A stretch of 64,000 nt of DNA, from positions 154,544 to 218,543 of the forward strand of contig NZ_PEBH01000004.1 in the NCBI RefSeq assembly GCF_008698235.1. The letters are read 5' to 3'. The stretch is from Bifidobacterium rousetti (lineage in GTDB: Bacteria > Actinomycetota > Actinomycetes > Actinomycetales > Bifidobacteriaceae). Each line of letters starts with the position of its first letter. Positions within the stretch are counted from its first letter, which is position 1. Position numbers and translations under genes: made by a program. Under the pieces are notes generated by a model, which saw only the letters and a program-made list of their open reading frames with translations, made no database searches and was not told where the DNA came from. Below, piece by piece: positions 35,804-45,356 of this stretch.

Positions 35804-37777
35804 ATGTCCGCCAAGTCCCACGCCGCCAAGCCCAAGTCCATCAATCCCAAGTCCGCCAAGGTCGACAAGTCCGCGAAGGAAGGCGGGGCCGTGAATCCGG
35901 CCGATCCGGCCGTTGGCTCCGCCGCCGTCGCCTCCACCGTCTCCACCGCCCCTGCCGCGCCCGTCCACTCCACCGACGAGGTCTTCGCCGCACGCCTCGA
36001 CCGCCATCGCGACGAGCTCGAATCGCTCTTCCGCATGCTCTACGGCGACTGCGCCGAACTCAAGGAGTTCGAACGTGCGATGGCCGACGCCTACGCCGCC
36101 CGCCCCGCCGACCTGAAGGCCCTCGACGAAACCCGCGAGCGGGACCCGCAATGGTACAAGCGCGGCGACATGTTCGGCATGACCATGTACACCGACCTGT
36201 TCGCCGGCGACCTGAAGAAGCTCGCGGGCAAAATCGACTACCTGAAGGAGCAGAAGCTCACCTACCTGCACCTGATGCCGCTGCTCCAGATGCCCCATCC
36301 GGACAACGACGGAGGCTACGCCATCGAGGACTTCGACACCGTCGACCCGCTCATCGGCACCAACGAGGACCTCGCCGCGCTCACCGCGAAACTGCGCGAG
36401 GCCGGCATCAGCCTGTGCCTCGACTTCGTGATGAACCACACCGCCTCCAGCCACCGCTGGGCCAAGGCCGCCGAGGCCGGCGAACCGAAGTACCAGGACT
36501 ACTACTTCTGCTACGACGACCGCACCGTCCCGGACAAGTACGACTCCCAGGTGCCGCAGGTCTTCCCGAACACCGCGCCCGGCAACTTCACGTACAACGA
36601 GAAGATGGGCAAGTGGGTGATGACCCAGTTCTATCCGTTCCAGTGGGATCTCAACTACCGCAACCCCAAGGTCTTCGTCGCGATGATGACCTCCGTCATG
36701 CATCTCGCGAACCTCGGTGTCGAGGTGTTCCGCCTCGACGCGGTGCCCTACATCTGGAAGCAGCTCGGCACCAACTGCCGCAACCTGCCGCAGGTCCACA
36801 CGATCGTGCGCATGATGCGCATGATGCTGGAGATCGTCTGCCCGGCCGTCGTGCTGAAGGGTGAGGTCGTCATGGCTCCGAAGGAGCTCGCCGCCTACTT
36901 CGGCACGCCCGAACGCCCCGAATGCCACATGCTGTACAACGTCTCGATCATGGTCAACCTGTGGAGCGCGCTCGCCAGCGGCGACGTGCGTCTGCTCAAG
37001 GCCCAGATCGACAAGCTCGACGCCCTGCCCGAGAACTGCTGGTTCGTCAACTACCTGCGATGCCACGACGACATCGGCTGGGGCCTCGACGAGGACGAGG
37101 AGGTGCGCCTCGCCATCGACCCGCTCAAGCACAAGGAGTTCCTCTACCACTTCTACGAGGGCGCGGCGCCCGGCAGCTGGTCGATGGGCGAGCTGTACAA
37201 CTACGACGAGGCGTCCAAGGACGCGCGCAGCTGCGGCACCACCGCCAGCCTGACCGGCATCGAGAAGGCGCTCATCACCCACGACAGGCCCGCCTACGAG
37301 AAGGCCGTCGGCCGCGACCTGCTCATGCACCGCGCGATGGCGTTCCTGCGAGGCTTCCCGATGCTCAACTGCGGCGACGAGATCGGCCAGCTCAACGGCT
37401 GGGAGTACAAGGAGGACCCTGACCGCATCGAGGACAGCCGCAACCTGCACCGCAGCCCGTTCGACTGGGCGAAGGCCGCCGAACGCCACACCGAGGGCAC
37501 CCTGCAGAACCGTCTGTGGGAGGGCATGGAGGGATTGCGCGAGATGCGCTCCGACCCCTGCTTCGCGCCCGACGCGTGGGTCACCACCTGGGACACGCGC
37601 GACGACGGCGTCCTCGCCGTGGTCCGCAAGCAGGGCGAGCGCACGATCGTCGGCCTGTTCAACTTCGCCGACCGCGACGCCGCCGCCGTGATGGACAGCA
37701 CCGCCGACGCGACGCTGCCCGCCGGCCCCGTCGCCCTCAAGCCGTACGAGTACAAGGTCATCGTCACCCGCGAGTGA
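35804..37777 (+). CDS. Amylosucrase (GH13) with N-terminal Lys/Ala tail
   Basis: Glycoside hydrolase family 13 protein of 657 residues related to amylosucrase, which splits sucrose and builds alpha-1,4-glucan or transfers glucose. Motifs: PLLQMPHPDNDGGYAIEDFD, nucleophile Asp312 in FRLDAVP, acid/base Glu354 in LKGEVV, and Asp422 in CHDDIGWG. The Asp-Glu spacing of 42 matches known amylosucrase. The first 50 residues are Lys/Ala/Ser-rich and not part of the usual fold. The ATG at 35804 has AAGGAG at 35793. No signal peptide, so cytoplasmic. Tandem LacI-type operators upstream suggest sucrose or related sugar control; no LacI gene is nearby. Confidence 0.88.
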   Translation: MSAKSHAAKPKSINPKSAKVDKSAKEGGAVNPADPAVGSAAVASTVSTAPAAPVHSTDEVFAARLDRHRDELESLFRMLYGDCAELKEFERAMADAYAARPADLKALDETRERDPQWYKRGDMFGMTMYTDLFAGDLKKLAGKIDYLKEQKLTYLHLMPLLQMPHPDNDGGYAIEDFDTVDPLIGTNEDLAALTAKLREAGISLCLDFVMNHTASSHRWAKAAEAGEPKYQDYYFCYDDRTVPDKYDSQVPQVFPNTAPGNFTYNEKMGKWVMTQFYPFQWDLNYRNPKVFVAMMTSVMHLANLGVEVFRLDAVPYIWKQLGTNCRNLPQVHTIVRMMRMMLEIVCPAVVLKGEVVMAPKELAAYFGTPERPECHMLYNVSIMVNLWSALASGDVRLLKAQIDKLDALPENCWFVNYLRCHDDIGWGLDEDEEVRLAIDPLKHKEFLYHFYEGAAPGSWSMGELYNYDEASKDARSCGTTASLTGIEKALITHDRPAYEKAVGRDLLMHRAMAFLRGFPMLNCGDEIGQLNGWEYKEDPDRIEDSRNLHRSPFDWAKAAERHTEGTLQNRLWEGMEGLREMRSDPCFAPDAWVTTWDTRDDGVLAVVRKQGERTIVGLFNFADRDAAAVMDSTADATLPAGPVALKPYEYKVIVTRE

Positions 37778-37810
37778 CCGCGAGTGACTACGAGTGACCA
37801 CGAGTGGCCG
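37771..37810. repeat. 10-bp tandem repeat at the amylosucrase stop
   Basis: Four units of CGAGTGACCG-like sequence, exactly 10 bases each, spanning the stop codon. Several units bring TGA triplets. It is probably slippage-derived; a short 3' UTR links to the birA gene. Confidence 0.7.
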
Positions 37811-37852
37811 CAACCGGCCGCAAAGTGACGGCCGGCGCCTATCGTGGTGGGT

Positions 37853-38848
37853 ATGACCAACCATGATTCCGATGACGCGTCGATCGCGTCCGTTGCGTCG
37901 GCCTCGTCGGCTGCGTCCCTCGCGTCCGTGAGGATGCCGGCGACCTGCCGCGCCGCCGACCGGGTGGTGTTCCTGGACGAGGTCGGTTCGACCAACACGC
38001 TCGCCCGCCAGATGGTGGCGGACGGCCGGATCGACCTGTCCGAGGCGGGCGATGCCGCAAGCCTGGTGAAGGTCGCGGTCGTCGCGGCCGACACGCAGTC
38101 CGCCGGCCGCGGCCGCCTCGACCACACATGGCTGAGCCGGCCGGGGGAGTCGTTCACCGTGACCTTCGTCGTGGACGTGCCCCGCGAGGTCGCGACCGAC
38201 GAATCCGTCAACGGCTGGCTGCAGATGATCGCCGGCCTGTCGACGCTCGACGCCATCGACGACGCGCTCGCCATCAGCGGCGCGCGCCCCGTGACCCCGT
38301 CAACGTCGTCGCCGTCGTTATCGACACCGCAGACGCGCCCGACTCCGCAGCTCAAATGGCCGAACGACCTCTACCTCGCTGGCCGCAAGTTCGGCGGCAT
38401 CCTCGCCGAGATGGTTCCGCTGCCAGGCGATGGTGCGAACAAGTCGTCCGTCGCCATCGTGTTCGGCATCGGACTGAACCTCAACGTGCCCGCCGACCGT
38501 CTGCCCACCGCCGAATCGACCTCGCTGCAGCTGCATTACGCGCCGCTGCCGTCGCCCGACGGCCTGCGCGACGCGATCGCGGCCGGCGTCGTGCGCTCCC
38601 TGCGCCGCCGCCTCGCCGCGTTCGTCGCCGACCCGAAACGGCGTGCGGCCGTGCTGCTGCGGGAGACCCGCGAACGCAGCTGGACGCTCGGCCGTCGCGT
38701 CGTCGCGCACTTCGTCGACGGCGGCGAACTGGAGGGCGTGGCCGAGGACCTGAACCCCGACGCCTCGCTGGTCCTGCGCACCGCCGACGGCGCGGAACAC
38801 ACGGTGCGCACCGCCGACGTCGGAGTGTTGCCCACCCCTCGTGTATAA
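37853..38848 (+). CDS. birA: Biotin--[acetyl-CoA-carboxylase] ligase
   Basis: Class I biotin protein ligase of 331 residues with no DNA-binding domain. The catalytic motifs are intact: VGSTNTLA, SAGRGRLDHTW, LKWPNDLYLAGRKFGGILAE, FGIGLNLNV and the C-terminal SH3-like half. Expected to biotinylate Lys578 of AccC. A Ser/Thr/Pro-rich insertion of about 20 residues sits just before KWPND. The start is taken at ATG 37853; GTG 37844 is also possible and no strong ribosome site is seen. A degenerate paralogue lies at 19441. A TATAAT box for the next tRNA overlaps its stop codon. Confidence 0.92.
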   Translation: MTNHDSDDASIASVASASSAASLASVRMPATCRAADRVVFLDEVGSTNTLARQMVADGRIDLSEAGDAASLVKVAVVAADTQSAGRGRLDHTWLSRPGESFTVTFVVDVPREVATDESVNGWLQMIAGLSTLDAIDDALAISGARPVTPSTSSPSLSTPQTRPTPQLKWPNDLYLAGRKFGGILAEMVPLPGDGANKSSVAIVFGIGLNLNVPADRLPTAESTSLQLHYAPLPSPDGLRDAIAAGVVRSLRRRLAAFVADPKRRAAVLLRETRERSWTLGRRVVAHFVDGGELEGVAEDLNPDASLVLRTADGAEHTVRTADVGVLPTPRV

Positions 38849-38849
38849 T
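38844..38849 (+). promoter_or_regulatory. -10 box for tRNA-Gly(TCC)
   Basis: TATAAT in GTGTATAATG, overlapping the birA stop codon and 64 bases before the tRNA. No good -35 at 17 bases; a near-extended -10 (TG before the box) may compensate. Confidence 0.45.
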
Positions 38850-38912
38850 GACTCGAGTTGTTTCGTTCGCCCAGACGCGCTCAGGCGCAGTCCGGTGCGA
38901 ACGGCATGGCAC

Positions 38913-38983
38913 GCGGATGTAGCTCAATGGTAGAGCCTCAGTCTTCCAAACTGATTACGCGGGTTCGATTCCCGTCATCCGCT
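38913..38983 (+). tRNA. tRNA-Gly (TCC)
   Basis: Acceptor GCGGATG / CATCCGC with discriminator T, anticodon stem TCAGT / ACTGA with loop CTTCCAA (anticodon TCC at 38945-38947), and T-loop GTTCGATTC. The next bases are CCA (38984-38986), so the 3' end may be encoded, unlike the other three tRNAs here. Confidence 0.95.
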
Positions 38984-38992
38984 CCACTCGGA

Positions 38993-39024
38993 GCCGGCGG
39001 AATACCGTCGGCTTTTCTGCTTTT
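38993..39024 (+). terminator. Rho-independent terminator after tRNA-Gly
   Basis: Stem GCCGGCGG / CCGTCGGC (one G-U pair) with a 4-base loop, then TTTTCTGCTTTT. Confidence 0.88.
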
Positions 39025-39183
39025 CCGGGTGATTCCGCGCTCCGTGAGAACACGGTGAGAATACGGTGGGACGTCACGCCACCATGATGCGCTTGCAGCG
39101 AGGCGGGCGAGGTGGGCTACCGACGCGCATCCGAGTACCATATAACCGAAAACGCAGGAACGAAACGCGTCGACGGGAGAGTT

Positions 39184-39942
39184 ATGACGCACGCCAGCGA
39201 GGCACACAGGACGACGGGCGCGGCGATGGGCGAGTCCAGCGAGACCGAGTCCAGCGAGACCGAGTCCAACAACCCCAGCGAATCCAATGAGGCCGTCGAG
39301 ATCGTTGACGGCAGGGTCGAGACCGTCGAGGTGTCCAAGCATCCCGATCCCACCATCCCAGTGACCGACCTGTCCCTCGCGGACATCGAACGCCGCCGGT
39401 CGCACCCCGCGCAGTGGGCCATCTACGCCGTGGCCGTGCTCGCCGCGATCATCGCCCCCTACTGGCTCGGCCGTGCGCTCGCCGTCGGCAGCACCGCATG
39501 GCTGACCGACCGGCTCGATGTGTTCACGCCGCAGGGCGCCGCGTTCCTGTCCTGGACCGTCACCCTGATCGCCGTTGCCAGCCTCGGCCTCGCCGTCGTC
39601 GACTCCGGCCGGTGGCTGTGGCGCATCGTGTTCGTGATAGGCCTCGCCGCCGAGCAGTTCGTCGCCGGCATCTGCCTGCTCAAGCTCGACTTCTGGTACT
39701 CCACGTACGTCGTGTACGGCGATTCCGCGGCCATCGCCAACGCGACGAACCTCGGCATCATCGCCGCCGGATTCGGCGTGGCCGTGTTCGCCGTGATCTG
39801 GGTCGGCCTGCTCGTCGTCATCAAAAAGGACTCGCCGCTGAACGTGCTCACGCGCAGCTGGGCCTCGTTCATCCTCTTCTTCTCCGTCGAGGTGATCGCC
39901 CTCCTCGTCGTCATGTTCGGCGGCCTGCTCACCACGGTGTGA
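39184..39942 (+). CDS. Hypothetical membrane protein
   Basis: Protein of 252 residues with a cytoplasmic N-terminal tail (12-base tandem codons giving SETESSETES) and about five hydrophobic segments from residue 78 (AIYAVAVLAAIIAPYWL onward). The ATG at 39184 has GGGAGAG at fitting distance. I recognise no family. It stands between tRNA-Gly and rpsO, a slowly evolving neighbourhood, so it is likely a lineage-specific membrane gene. It ends 116 bases before rpsO. Confidence 0.72.
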   Translation: MTHASEAHRTTGAAMGESSETESSETESNNPSESNEAVEIVDGRVETVEVSKHPDPTIPVTDLSLADIERRRSHPAQWAIYAVAVLAAIIAPYWLGRALAVGSTAWLTDRLDVFTPQGAAFLSWTVTLIAVASLGLAVVDSGRWLWRIVFVIGLAAEQFVAGICLLKLDFWYSTYVVYGDSAAIANATNLGIIAAGFGVAVFAVIWVGLLVVIKKDSPLNVLTRSWASFILFFSVEVIALLVVMFGGLLTTV

Positions 39943-39962
39943 CTCCAGTCCGCCCCGGCACC

Positions 39963-39968
39963 TATACT
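39963..39968 (+). promoter_or_regulatory. Putative -10 box for rpsO
   Basis: TATACT 90 bases before the rpsO start. No convincing -35 sequence is seen. Confidence 0.35.
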
Positions 39969-40058
39969 TGCCCCTTGGCGTAAATCGCCCGCGGATAGAG
40001 AGCGCTTCGAGCATCGTGCCCGGGGCACCGCGCAACAAACAACCTTAAGGAGGACGCC

Positions 40059-40328
40059 GTGGCACTGACGGCTGAACAGAAGTCCCAGATCATCAACGAG
40101 TTCGCGACGCACGAAGGCGACACCGGCTCCCCGGAGGTCCAGGTCGCCCTGCTGTCCAAGCGCATCGCCGATCTGACCGAGCACCTGAAGGAGCACAAGC
40201 ACGATCATCACTCCCGTCGTGGTATGCAGATGATGATCGGTTCCCGTCGTTCCCTGCTTGACTACCTCAAGCGCAACGACATCAACCGCTACCGTGCGCT
40301 GATCGAGAAGCTTGGTCTGCGTCGATAG
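40059..40328 (+). CDS. rpsO: 30S ribosomal protein S15
   Basis: Normal 89-residue S15 ([20 protein letters not shown] at the start; LIEKLGLRR at the end). It binds 16S rRNA early in 30S assembly. It uses a GTG start at 40059 with AAGGAGG upstream. The rpsO-pnp order is conserved widely; here a terminator (40337) and a 295-base leader separate them. Confidence 0.98.
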   Translation: MALTAEQKSQIINEFATHEGDTGSPEVQVALLSKRIADLTEHLKEHKHDHHSRRGMQMMIGSRRSLLDYLKRNDINRYRALIEKLGLRR

Positions 40329-40336
40329 AAGACTTC

Positions 40337-40368
40337 CGCCCGGGCGCCCAATGGCACTCGGGCGTTTT
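40337..40368 (+). terminator. Rho-independent terminator after rpsO
   Basis: Stem CGCCCG / CGGGCG extended inward by a second GC-rich segment with one mismatch and a CAAT loop, then TTTT. Confidence 0.85.
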
Positions 40369-40663
40369 ACATGCGCCTGATACGCCTGAGAACGAGCAGA
40401 CGCCGCAGCGGCAACACGAACGAAGCAGGAACGAGCCAGGAGGATAGGCTCCACGGCAAGGCCGGAGGGTCCGGCCGGACGAGCCGACAGCCGACAAGAG
40501 GACTCACCTCTCGCAAGAGGTTGACACGAGGGAAGCCGACACAAGGGGAATCGCGGCAGGACAGTCCGCGAGAAGCGCGAATGTAAGAGCCCGCCCAGCT
40601 GAAGATGGGCACATGTCTGTAGGAAAAAAAGAACACACGATAACCGAACAAAGGAGGAACCCT
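40369..40663 (+). other. Leader region upstream of pnp
   Basis: About 295 bases, purine- and A-rich in places, with small hairpins such as CCTCTCGCAAGAGG. The strong AAAGGAGG ribosome site is at its end. In many bacteria the pnp leader is cut by RNase III for autoregulation; this is a candidate for the same, not shown. A 71-residue Arg-rich frame within it looks random. Confidence 0.4.
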
Positions 40664-43504
40664 ATGGAGGGTCCCGAAATCAAGGCCGCCGAGGCCGTGA
40701 TCGACAATGGTTCATTCGGCAAGCGCACGCTGCGCTTCGAGACCGGCCGCCTCGCCCAGCAGGCCGACGGCGCCGTCGCCGCCTATCTTGACGACGACAC
40801 GATGGTGCTGAGCACCACCACCGCCGGCTCCAGCCCGAAGGAGAACTACGACTTCTTCCCGCTGACCGTCGACGTCGAGGAGAAGATGTACGCCGCGGGC
40901 AAGATCCCGGGCTCGTTCTTCCGTCGTGAGGGCCGTCCGTCCAACGACGCGATCCTCGCCTGCCGCATCATCGACCGCCCGCTGCGCCCGCTGTTCCCGC
41001 ACACGCTGCGCAACGAGGTCCAGGTCGTCGAGACCGTGCTCGCGGTCAACCCGGACGACGCGTACGACGTGGTCGCTCTGAACGCCGCCTCCGCCTCCAC
41101 GATGATCTCCGGCCTGCCGTTCGGCGGCCCGGTCTCCGGCGTGCGTCTGGCGCTGATCGACGGCCAGTGGGTCGCCTTCCCGAAGTGGAGCGAGCGCGAG
41201 CGCGCCGTCTTCGAGATCGTGGTCGCGGGCCGCGTCATCGAGAACGGCGACGTCGCCATCGCCATGATCGAGGCGGGCGCCGGCAAGAACGCCTGGCACC
41301 TCATCTACGACGAGGGCCAGACCAAGCCGGACGAGGCCGTCGTGGCCGAGGGCCTCGAGGCCGCCAAGCCGTTCATCAAGACCATCTGCGAGGCCCAGAA
41401 CGAGCTCAAGGAGAAGGCCGCCAAGGAGACCAAGGAGTTCCCGCTCTTCCCGGAGTACACCGAGGACCTCTACAACCGCATCGACGAGATCGCGCACAAG
41501 GATCTCGACGAGGCGCTGACCATCGCGGAGAAGCTGCCGCGTCAGGACCGCATCCACGAGATCAAGGAGCACGTGCGCGAGATCCTCGCCAACGAGTTCA
41601 CCGAGATGGATGACGCCGAGAAGGACAAGGAGCTGTCCAACGCGTTCAAGGAGCTGCAGCGCCAGATCGTGCGCCGCCGCATCCTCACCGAGGACTACCG
41701 CATCGACGGCCGTGGCCTCAAGGACATCCGCACCCTGTCCGCCGAGGTGGACATCGTGCCGCGCGTCCACGGCTCCGCCCTGTTCCAGCGCGGCGAGACC
41801 CAGATCCTGGGCGTCACCACGCTGAACATGCTCAAGATGGAGCAGCAGCTCGACTCCCTGTCCGGCCCGCAGTCGAAGCGCTACATGCACAACTACGAGA
41901 TGCCGCCGTACTCCACCGGCGAGACCGGCCGCGTCGGCTCCCCGAAGCGCCGCGAGATCGGCCACGGCGCCCTCGCCGAGAAGGCCCTCGTCCCGGTGCT
42001 GCCGGATCGCGAGGAGTTCCCCTACGCCATCCGTCAGGTCTCCGAGGCCATCGGCTCCAACGGCTCCACCTCGATGGGTTCCGTATGCGCCTCCACCCTG
42101 TCCCTGCTGGCCGCCGGCGTGCCGCTGAAGGCCCCGGTCGCGGGCATCGCGATGGGCCTGGTCTCCGGTGATGTGGACGGACAGCACGTCTACAAGACCC
42201 TGACCGACATCCTGGGCGCCGAGGACGCGTTCGGCGACATGGACTTCAAGGTCGCCGGCACCTCCGAGTTCATCACCGCCCTGCAGCTCGACACCAAGCT
42301 CGACGGCATCCCCGCCGACATCCTGGCCGCCGCCCTGCAGCAGGCCAAGGACGCCCGCACCACGATCCTCGAGGTCATCAACGAGTGCATCGACGGCCCG
42401 GCCGAGATGAGCGAGTTCGCCCCGCGCATCATCACCACCACGATCCCGGTCGAGAAGATCGGCGAGGTCATCGGCCCGAAGGGCAAGATGATCAACCAGA
42501 TCCAGGAGGACACCGGCGCCGAGATCGCGATCGAGGACGACGGCACCGTCTTCATCTCCTCCGAGGGCGGCGAGGCCGCCGAGAAGGCGAAGCAGATCAT
42601 CGACTCCATCGCCAACCCGCATGTGCCCGAGGCCGGCGAGGTCTACAACGGCAAGGTCGTCAAGACGACGAGCTTCGGCGCGTTCGTGAACCTCACGCCC
42701 GGCACCGACGGCCTGCTGCACATCTCCCAGATCCGCAACCTCGCCAACGGCGAGCGCATCGACGCCGTCGAGGATGTCCTCAAGGAGGGCGACACCGTCG
42801 AGGTCGTCGTCCAGGGCGTCGACGACCGCGGCAAGATCTCGCTCGCGATCCCGGGCTTCGAGGATCAGGACTCCGGCGCCGGCCGCGGCTCCCGTGGCGG
42901 TGACCGTGGTGATCGCGGTGGCGACCGCGCCGAGCGTTCCGACCGTGACGACCGTCGTGGCGGCCGTGGCCGTCGTGACGACCGCCGTTCCTCCGATCGC
43001 GATTACGACGACCGTCCGCGTCGCCGTCGTCCGGCCGACCATGACGATGACGATCGCGATTACGATGATCGTCCGCGTCGCCGCCGCGCCGACCGCGACG
43101 ATCTCGATGCGCGCGATTCCCGCGATGACGACCGTCGCGCCTCCCGCGGCTACGACCGTGACGACCGCGACGACGATTACGATGATCGTCCGCGTCGCCG
43201 TCGCGCCGACCGTTCGGTCGATCGCGACGATGACCACGATTACGATCGCGACGACCGCCGCTCCTCCCGCCCGGCCCGCGCCGACCGTGCCGATCGCTCC
43301 GATCGCGATGACGACCGTCCGCGTCGCCGTCGTTCCTCCGACCGTGACGACGACCGTCGTTCGTCCCGCGGCCGTGGCGGCTACGACCGCAACCCGCGCT
43401 ACGCCACCGACGAGAACTACGACGAGTACCACGCCGACCGCGTCGAGCGCAACGAGCGTCCGCGCCGTCGCGTGCGTCGCGACTTCGATCCGTTCGAGGA
43501 CTGA
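40664..43504 (+). CDS. pnp: Polynucleotide phosphorylase with 200-residue Asp/Arg tail
   Basis: 3'-5' phosphorolytic exoribonuclease of 946 residues. Two RNase PH folds are followed by KH ([20 protein letters not shown]) and S1 ([20 protein letters not shown]) RNA-binding domains ending near residue 731. Beyond this is a tail of about 210 residues made of Asp and Arg with three copies of [10 protein letters not shown] and a variant DDDRPRRRR, ending [13 protein letters not shown]. Tails of this kind are not in E. coli PNPase and could bind RNA or form condensates. ATG 40664 after AAAGGAGG. It probably acts in mRNA decay as in other actinobacteria. Confidence 0.95.
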   Translation: MEGPEIKAAEAVIDNGSFGKRTLRFETGRLAQQADGAVAAYLDDDTMVLSTTTAGSSPKENYDFFPLTVDVEEKMYAAGKIPGSFFRREGRPSNDAILACRIIDRPLRPLFPHTLRNEVQVVETVLAVNPDDAYDVVALNAASASTMISGLPFGGPVSGVRLALIDGQWVAFPKWSERERAVFEIVVAGRVIENGDVAIAMIEAGAGKNAWHLIYDEGQTKPDEAVVAEGLEAAKPFIKTICEAQNELKEKAAKETKEFPLFPEYTEDLYNRIDEIAHKDLDEALTIAEKLPRQDRIHEIKEHVREILANEFTEMDDAEKDKELSNAFKELQRQIVRRRILTEDYRIDGRGLKDIRTLSAEVDIVPRVHGSALFQRGETQILGVTTLNMLKMEQQLDSLSGPQSKRYMHNYEMPPYSTGETGRVGSPKRREIGHGALAEKALVPVLPDREEFPYAIRQVSEAIGSNGSTSMGSVCASTLSLLAAGVPLKAPVAGIAMGLVSGDVDGQHVYKTLTDILGAEDAFGDMDFKVAGTSEFITALQLDTKLDGIPADILAAALQQAKDARTTILEVINECIDGPAEMSEFAPRIITTTIPVEKIGEVIGPKGKMINQIQEDTGAEIAIEDDGTVFISSEGGEAAEKAKQIIDSIANPHVPEAGEVYNGKVVKTTSFGAFVNLTPGTDGLLHISQIRNLANGERIDAVEDVLKEGDTVEVVVQGVDDRGKISLAIPGFEDQDSGAGRGSRGGDRGDRGGDRAERSDRDDRRGGRGRRDDRRSSDRDYDDRPRRRRPADHDDDDRDYDDRPRRRRADRDDLDARDSRDDDRRASRGYDRDDRDDDYDDRPRRRRADRSVDRDDDHDYDRDDRRSSRPARADRADRSDRDDDRPRRRRSSDRDDDRRSSRGRGGYDRNPRYATDENYDEYHADRVERNERPRRRVRRDFDPFED

Positions 43505-43555
43505 TTGAGGACTGATCCCTCGCGGCATAGCCGCTGAGTGAGCTGCATATGGACA

Positions 43556-43605
43556 GGGGCCTGTCACCGGTTGATTCCGGTGGCAGGCCCCTTCGTTGTT
43601 ATTCG
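43556..43605. terminator. Bidirectional terminator between pnp and the PLP enzyme
   Basis: 15-bp stem 43556-43570 / 43577-43591 with one G-U pair and a 6-base loop, then TTCGTTGTTATT on the plus strand. It separates convergent genes and probably serves pnp chiefly. Confidence 0.85.
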
Positions 43606-43617
43606 TTGGACTCGCCT

Positions 43618-44838
43618 CTACAACCCCGCTTCCGCCAGCGCGTGGTCGATGTCGCGGATCAGGTCGTCGGTGTCCTCGAGACCGACCGCGAGGCGGAAGA
43701 ACCCGCGGTGGAACTCCTCCGGGTAGAGGTACTGGCGTTCGTCGTCCTCGCCGAGGAACACGATGAGGCTCTCGTCATGGCCCAGAGACACGGCCGAGGT
43801 GATCACGTTGAGCTTGGAGACGAAGCGGTTGTGTCCGTCGTGATCGGTGTCGAGCCCGAAGGCGAGCACGCCGCCGAATCCCGCGTCCGGTCGGGCGAGT
43901 TGACGGGCCGCCACATCGTGGTGCAGATGCGACTCGAGCCCGGGATAGGCGACGAACCGCACCTGCGGCAGCGATTCCAGATGCTTCGCGATGGCCAGCG
44001 CGGAGGCGTTGTGCTGCCTCATGCGCAGGGGCAGCGTCACCGAACCGCGGTTGATGAGCCACGCGTTGAACGGCGAGATGATGCCGCCGTAGTTCACCTG
44101 ATATGTGAACCGGATCTGGTCGGTGAGCTCCTTGCGCGTGGCGATCGCGCCGCCCAGGGCGTCGCCGTGCCCGTTGATGTACTTGGTGAGGCTTTCGATG
44201 ACGATGTCCGCGCCGAGGCTGATCGGGCGCACGTTGAACGGCGAGTTGAACGTGTTGTCGACCGACAGCAGCGCGCCCGCGTCGTGCGCGAGCTTCGCCG
44301 CCGTCTCGATGTCCGTGACCTTCAGCGTCGGGTTCGCGGGCGTCTCGATGTGCACGAGCTTCGTGTTCGGACGGATCGCGTCGGCGATGTTCCTCGGGTC
44401 CGACGTGTCGACGATCGACGTTTCGATGCCGTACTTCTCGGGCAGGATCTGGTTGAGGAGACGGTAGGCGGCGATGTACGTCGTGTCGGAGAAGATCGCG
44501 TGGTCGCCGCGATTGAGGATCGTGGTGAAGGTCGCCGCCAGCGCCGCGACTCCCGAGGCGAGCACGACCGCGTCCTCGGCGCCTTCGAGGTTCGCGAGCT
44601 TCGCCTCGAGATAGCGCTGGTTCGGGTGGCCGTTGCGCGTGTACAGGTTCACGTCGGAGCTCGACCAGTTGATGTCGGACGGGTCGTAGGGCAGCGCGTA
44701 GGCGTTCGCCAGCGTGATCGGGCGGCGGATCGCGCCGGTCTCGGCGTCGACCCCGTTGCCGAGGTGGATGGATTTCGTCGCGAAGCCGAGCGGCGTGCCG
44801 TCGAAGGATTCGCCATGATGCACAAGATCTGAAGTCAT
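43618..44838 (-). CDS. Cys/Met-metabolism PLP-dependent enzyme
   Basis: Gamma-type PLP enzyme of 406 residues. The PLP lysine is Lys219 in ESLTKYINGHGDALGG. Other blocks are SGVAALAATFTT, IETPANPTLKV and DNTFNSPFN. Members include cystathionine gamma-synthase, cystathionine gamma-lyase, O-acetylhomoserine sulfhydrylase and methionine gamma-lyase; the sequence does not separate these. It lies alone between the pnp terminator and dispersed palindrome copy 5. The ATG at 44838 (MTSDLVHHGES) has only a weak ribosome site. No SAM riboswitch or T-box is apparent upstream. Confidence 0.87.
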   Translation of the reverse strand: MTSDLVHHGESFDGTPLGFATKSIHLGNGVDAETGAIRRPITLANAYALPYDPSDINWSSSDVNLYTRNGHPNQRYLEAKLANLEGAEDAVVLASGVAALAATFTTILNRGDHAIFSDTTYIAAYRLLNQILPEKYGIETSIVDTSDPRNIADAIRPNTKLVHIETPANPTLKVTDIETAAKLAHDAGALLSVDNTFNSPFNVRPISLGADIVIESLTKYINGHGDALGGAIATRKELTDQIRFTYQVNYGGIISPFNAWLINRGSVTLPLRMRQHNASALAIAKHLESLPQVRFVAYPGLESHLHHDVAARQLARPDAGFGGVLAFGLDTDHDGHNRFVSKLNVITSAVSLGHDESLIVFLGEDDERQYLYPEEFHRGFFRLAVGLEDTDDLIRDIDHALAEAGL

Positions 44839-45018
44839 GACTCAAGTCTGCCAGTCGCGCTCCCGTCGCGCACCTTGTCTCGATACTCCGAAAACGTTGC
44901 GATTCCGCCGTTTGATAGCCCCTCATAGCTAGAAACGATACGGGTTCTCCGGATTCGTCGGGTCCGTTTCGAGTGCTCCTCTGGTCGTAATGTGGCCGCA
45001 GCGTTCGCTGGAAATGGA

Positions 45019-45105
45019 GCGGGGGATTGTCCCGTCCTGTTGGCGACCGTAGGCTTGGCCGAGCGGCCTTGAGCGTGTCGGCAACAGGACGGGACAATCC
45101 CCCGC
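45019..45105 (+). repeat. Dispersed palindromic element, copy 5
   Basis: Arms of 29 bp (45019-45047, 45077-45105) with one G-G mismatch, and core GACCGTAGGCTTGGCCGAGC continuing to GGCCTTGAGCGTGTC, the reverse complement of copies 3 and 4. The arm body (GATTGTCCCGTCCTGTT) is different from the other copies. It occupies the divergent gap between the PLP enzyme and the 45198 small gene. Confidence 0.88.
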
Positions 45106-45197
45106 GGCAACGCACGTATATCCAACTGATCCCGCCGATCATGTGTGAAAATGGAGGGGAGACCAATAGGGGACGCTCCGAAGAAGGGTGAATGGCC

Positions 45198-45302
45198 ATG
45201 GGTGCGGGAACGGTGTTGTTGATAGTGGTCGTGGTGCTGCTGCTGATCGTCGTCGGGCTGGTCGTGTGGGCGAGCCGCGCCGTGCCGCAGGTCAGGTTCT
45301 GA
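45198..45302 (+). CDS. Putative 34-residue membrane peptide
   Basis: A single hydrophobic segment (VLLIVVVVLLLIVVGLVVW) followed by a short basic tail ASRAVPQVRF. GAAGGG precedes it; an ATG at 45192 is also possible. It lies 54 bases upstream of the DUF2207 gene. The N terminus is reminiscent of LemA-type proteins, which are often next to DUF2207 genes, so this may be a truncated LemA or a genuine small protein. Confidence 0.45.
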   Translation: MGAGTVLLIVVVVLLLIVVGLVVWASRAVPQVRF

Positions 45303-45356
45303 GTCGGGTCCTCCGGCTGGCCTGACCCTGTACGCAACGAAGCGAAGGACGCAGCC

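Noticed and set aside
40371..40586. A 71-residue Arg-rich frame in the pnp leader
   Set aside because: Composition is random-like and there is no ribosome site; the region is better read as an untranslated leader.
40712..43567. A 951-residue open frame antisense to pnp
   Set aside because: Low-complexity shadow of the pnp frame with no ribosome site or recognisable domain.
44839..45018. SAM riboswitch or T-box upstream of the PLP enzyme
   Set aside because: No conserved T-box or SAM-I core could be found in the minus-strand leader.
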